NCBI GenBank assembly: GCA_030432565.1
Contig: JAUIGV010000030.1
Location: 1-64,000, forward strand
Reading direction: 5' to 3'
Length of the DNA: 64,000 bases
Source: Verrucomicrobiia bacterium
GTDB taxonomy: Bacteria; Verrucomicrobiota; Verrucomicrobiia; Verrucomicrobiales; Akkermansiaceae
Shown piece by piece: positions 61,692 to 64,000 of this stretch (position 1 is its first letter; each line of letters starts with the position of its first letter). The translations under genes were made by a program, and so were the position numbers. Under the pieces are notes generated by a model. That model ran no database searches and was not told the origin of the DNA. It worked only from the letters and a program-made list of their open reading frames with translations.

Positions 61692-62867
61692 CTATTCCTC
61701 AACTGGAATTGCCCTTGGGATTTCCTCATCATCCGGCACCGGGATGGCCTTGGGAATCACTTCCCCTTCGTCGTCCTCGACCGGCACGCCCCGTGGAATT
61801 ACCTCGGGTGTTTCGCCCGGCTTCACCATCACCACCGTCGTGTCCGGGGGAGTCTTCCGCATCTTGATATCGACTCGTCGATTTGCGGCCTGGGCCTCAC
61901 GATCCCCTTCCGTTACGATAGGTTCGGCTTTGCCAAAGGCGCGAACCACGATAAATTTTGGATCAAGTTGGAGTGATTTTACCAACCAGTCCTTAACGGC
62001 CTGCCCGCGTTTCTGGGAAAGACGAAGGTTGAACTCTTCTCCGCCGATCGTATCCGTGTGACCCTCAACCCAACAAAACATGCCTGGATTGCGATCGATG
62101 AGCTGGGCCACGGTCAGCAAGGTGATGCGGGCATCATCACGTAAAATTGCGCTGTTGAACTCAAAAAGAAGATCGCTTCCAATCGTCGCTTTATTTCTCT
62201 GGAGCTCACCGGGCGACATATTGGCATAAGCTGAAAGACCGGTGTATCCTTTGATTTCTCCTGCCGCGTCATTTCCCCCGCCGCCCTTCATTTTCCCCAA
62301 GTCCTGGACGACTTTGTCAGGATCCAGAACATCGGCAAGCGGCGTTCCTTCATCGACAACAATCTGCCCTTTCTTGGCCTCGGGAAAATCGATGGTGATC
62401 TTGCCGGGGTCCGGGATGTCAGGGTTCACATTGGCTCCAATCGTAGGCCTGAGCAAATCCCCATCATTGGCACCTGCCAAAGTGGGCTTCTCGATTCGCA
62501 TTTCGGGAAGCGACATCTCCTCCAAATTGGTATCAATATCGATCTCGATGTCCTGAAGCTCGGCAATGGCGGCCTCCGGATCATCCACCAGTTCGCTATC
62601 ATCAACAGGGCGTTCCAGCTCTTCCTCGGGAGGCACTTCCGCGACCTCCTCAACCTCGGTTTCCACCATCGTCAAACGAAGCGGCTTTGAAACCCACTCC
62701 GTCGGTTCGGAAATCTCGGACCGGTAAAAGGTGTTTCCAGCCATCACGAGCGCCGCCACGTGGATGGTAAGTGCGAGGATCACGGCCACGAGAACATACC
62801 AACCCAAACCCTCGCGCCGCGGCGGAGTGTAGGTGCTGGCCGTTTCCCAAGAATATTCGTGTTCCAT
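61692..62867 (-). CDS. OmpA-domain protein with single N-terminal anchor and proline/acidic C-terminus
   Basis: 391 residues. One membrane helix (GWYVLVAVILALTIHVAALV, about 22-41) follows a short cytoplasmic start, and a TonB-like acidic proline-rich spacer follows (EVPPEEELERPVDDSELV). The OmpA/MotB peptidoglycan-binding domain is at about 225-335 (NSAILRDDARITLLTVAQLI, WVEGHTDTIGGEEFNLRLSQ, NRRVDIKMRK). The tail has three short repeats (IPRGVPVEDD, IPKAIPVPDD, IPRAIPVEE). It may link the inner membrane to the cell wall. Divergent from hom. Confidence 0.75.
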   Translation of the reverse strand: MEHEYSWETASTYTPPRREGLGWYVLVAVILALTIHVAALVMAGNTFYRSEISEPTEWVSKPLRLTMVETEVEEVAEVPPEEELERPVDDSELVDDPEAAIAELQDIEIDIDTNLEEMSLPEMRIEKPTLAGANDGDLLRPTIGANVNPDIPDPGKITIDFPEAKKGQIVVDEGTPLADVLDPDKVVQDLGKMKGGGGNDAAGEIKGYTGLSAYANMSPGELQRNKATIGSDLLFEFNSAILRDDARITLLTVAQLIDRNPGMFCWVEGHTDTIGGEEFNLRLSQKRGQAVKDWLVKSLQLDPKFIVVRAFGKAEPIVTEGDREAQAANRRVDIKMRKTPPDTTVVMVKPGETPEVIPRGVPVEDDEGEVIPKAIPVPDDEEIPRAIPVEE

Positions 62868-62960
62868 CTCCCCCAGTATAACGGCACCAGCAGGGGTTGC
62901 AATTCAACGTTCACTGACATTTTTCTGTTTTCGATCCCTCAACCACCTTAGGAAAACGGC

Positions 62961-64000
62961 GTGAGTTGCACAGTTTCAGGAATAGGTTTGGCCGGATTTG
63001 GCACCGTTGGATCCGGCGTTTGGAAAATCCTCGAGGAACACGGAGGACTCATCGAGTCCCGCTCGCAAGGTGCCGCGGCCATGGAAATTCGAAAGATCGC
63101 AGTCCGGGATCTCTCAAAAAAGCGGGACGGCAATGCTCCAACTGATCTCTTCACCACAAATCTCATGGACGTGGTCGACGATCCCTCGATCGACATCGTC
63201 GTCGAGCTCATTGGTGGGACCGACGCCGCTTTCGAGCTCGTCGCTGCTGCGCTGAAGGCAGGAAAGCCCGTTGTTACCGGAAACAAGGCCCTCCTTGCCG
63301 AACGGGGTGCGGAACTTTTCAGTCTCTCAAGAGAAAACAACGCCCCGATACACTTCGAAGCCGCCGTCGCCGGAGGAATCCCTATCATCAAAGCCGTTCA
63401 GGAATCTCTGATGGGCAATCGAATCGAATCGATCGCCGGTATCATCAACGGAACCTCAAACTACATCCTTCAGCGCATGACCGAGGCCGGCCTGGGCTAT
63501 CCCGAAGCCCTGAAAGAGGCCAAGGAATTGGGCTACGCCGAAGCCGATGAAACGCTAGACGTCAATGGCTGGGATGCAGCTCACAAGGCCATTTTATTGG
63601 GCTCACTGGCTCACGGGTTCCTAATCGACTACAAGGACGTTTACGTTCGTGGTATCGAAAAAGTCACCCCGCTCGACATCAAATTTGCCTCCGATCTCGG
63701 CTACGTCGTCAAACTCCTCTCGCTTGTCATTGCCAGGAATGATGGAGGAATCGAGATTAGAACCCAACCTTCGTTCCTTTCCAAAACCCATATTCTGGCC
63801 TCGGTCCACGGTGTTTTCAATGCGGTCGCGGTTAGAGGAGACCATCTGGGCGAGTCACTTTTCTATGGCCGTGGGGCCGGGCAGGGACCAACCGCCTCTT
63901 CCGTCGTCTCGGACCTCGTTGAAGCCACACGCAATTCCCGCAGCGACCGTGGATTCCTCCCCTATCGAGAGGCTGGCAAACTGGTCGCAATCGACGACAC
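62961..64000 (+). CDS. hom: Homoserine dehydrogenase, 3' end outside the window
   Basis: 346 codons are visible. The NAD(P) motif GLAGFGTVGSGVW is at residues 9-21, followed by VELIGGTDAAFELV, GNKALLAE, FEAAVAGGIPIIKAVQESL, GIINGTSNYILQRM and GYAEADETLDVNGWDAAHKA. It makes homoserine from aspartate semialdehyde for threonine and methionine. The start is GTG 62961, with AGGAAA (62950-62955) upstream; no earlier ATG is in frame. The ACT domain present in many homologues would lie beyond the window end. Confidence 0.92.
   Translation, partial: MSCTVSGIGLAGFGTVGSGVWKILEEHGGLIESRSQGAAAMEIRKIAVRDLSKKRDGNAPTDLFTTNLMDVVDDPSIDIVVELIGGTDAAFELVAAALKAGKPVVTGNKALLAERGAELFSLSRENNAPIHFEAAVAGGIPIIKAVQESLMGNRIESIAGIINGTSNYILQRMTEAGLGYPEALKEAKELGYAEADETLDVNGWDAAHKAILLGSLAHGFLIDYKDVYVRGIEKVTPLDIKFASDLGYVVKLLSLVIARNDGGIEIRTQPSFLSKTHILASVHGVFNAVAVRGDHLGESLFYGRGAGQGPTASSVVSDLVEATRNSRSDRGFLPYREAGKLVAIDD

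Noticed and set aside
1-64000. CRISPR array, rRNA genes or prophage cluster
   Set aside because: No regularly spaced short repeats, rRNA cores or phage structural genes were seen.

Overview
The window looks like a verrucomicrobial chromosome. A 51-residue basic protein (35081-35236) matches a small-basic-protein family that I know only from Verrucomicrobia and Chlamydiae. The gene content is typical of the Planctomycetes-Verrucomicrobia-Chlamydiae group: a DUF1549/DUF1553 plus DUF1501 pair, DUF1080 proteins, large multi-domain cytochromes and a formylglycine-generating-enzyme homologue. No species is named.

Layout. Positions 1-5100 are accessory: a clipped IS3-type end, a long DeoR-like regulator with two unknown small genes, then a mobilization module. 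That module has a candidate oriT (inverted repeat plus a MOBP-type nick sequence), a mobC broken by a stop codon, a MOBP relaxase and a HTH_17 protein. It lies next to the 3' end of a tRNA-Tyr gene, as in tRNA-anchored islands, although no integrase is in view. From 5394 the sequence is chromosomal: a YiiX-type papain-fold protein, then nuoGHIJKLMN preceded by a perfect CRP/FNR-type palindrome. A cysI-cysH-cysK assimilatory sulfur operon follows, with a perfect 23-bp palindrome upstream.

After a Xer recombinase comes a three-gene minus-strand operon: a 1574-residue membrane-anchored coiled-coil protein with five 117-residue tandem repeats, an alpha-toroid protein and a TPR protein. The DUF1549/1553-DUF1501 pair, a ROK protein, an RNA pseudouridine synthase and acetyl-CoA synthetase come next. 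dnaA and dnaN (41.7-39.0 kb) lie beside an AT-rich stretch that could hold the origin. Then come kdsB-pyrG-nagZ, joined by 4-bp overlaps (kdsB apparently starts at AUU), a beta-CASP nuclease, UDP-glucuronate decarboxylase, a eukaryotic-type HisA, an FGE-like protein, RNase P RNA, a DUF1080/beta-propeller protein, a five-heme cytochrome, an SGNH hydrolase, rpsB-tsf, a small DUF1080 protein, LysE, a HAD phosphatase, an OmpA-domain protein and the start of homoserine dehydrogenase (cut by the window end).

Functional links: nuoG-N encode the peripheral FeS arm subunits and membrane proton-pumping part of complex I, but nuoA-F are not here. cysI, cysH and cysK cover PAPS to sulfite, sulfide and cysteine. 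pyrG makes the CTP that KdsB uses to activate Kdo for LPS. The strongest items for follow-up are the oriT/mobC module, the AUU start of kdsB, the repeat-built coiled-coil protein and the two palindromic operators.
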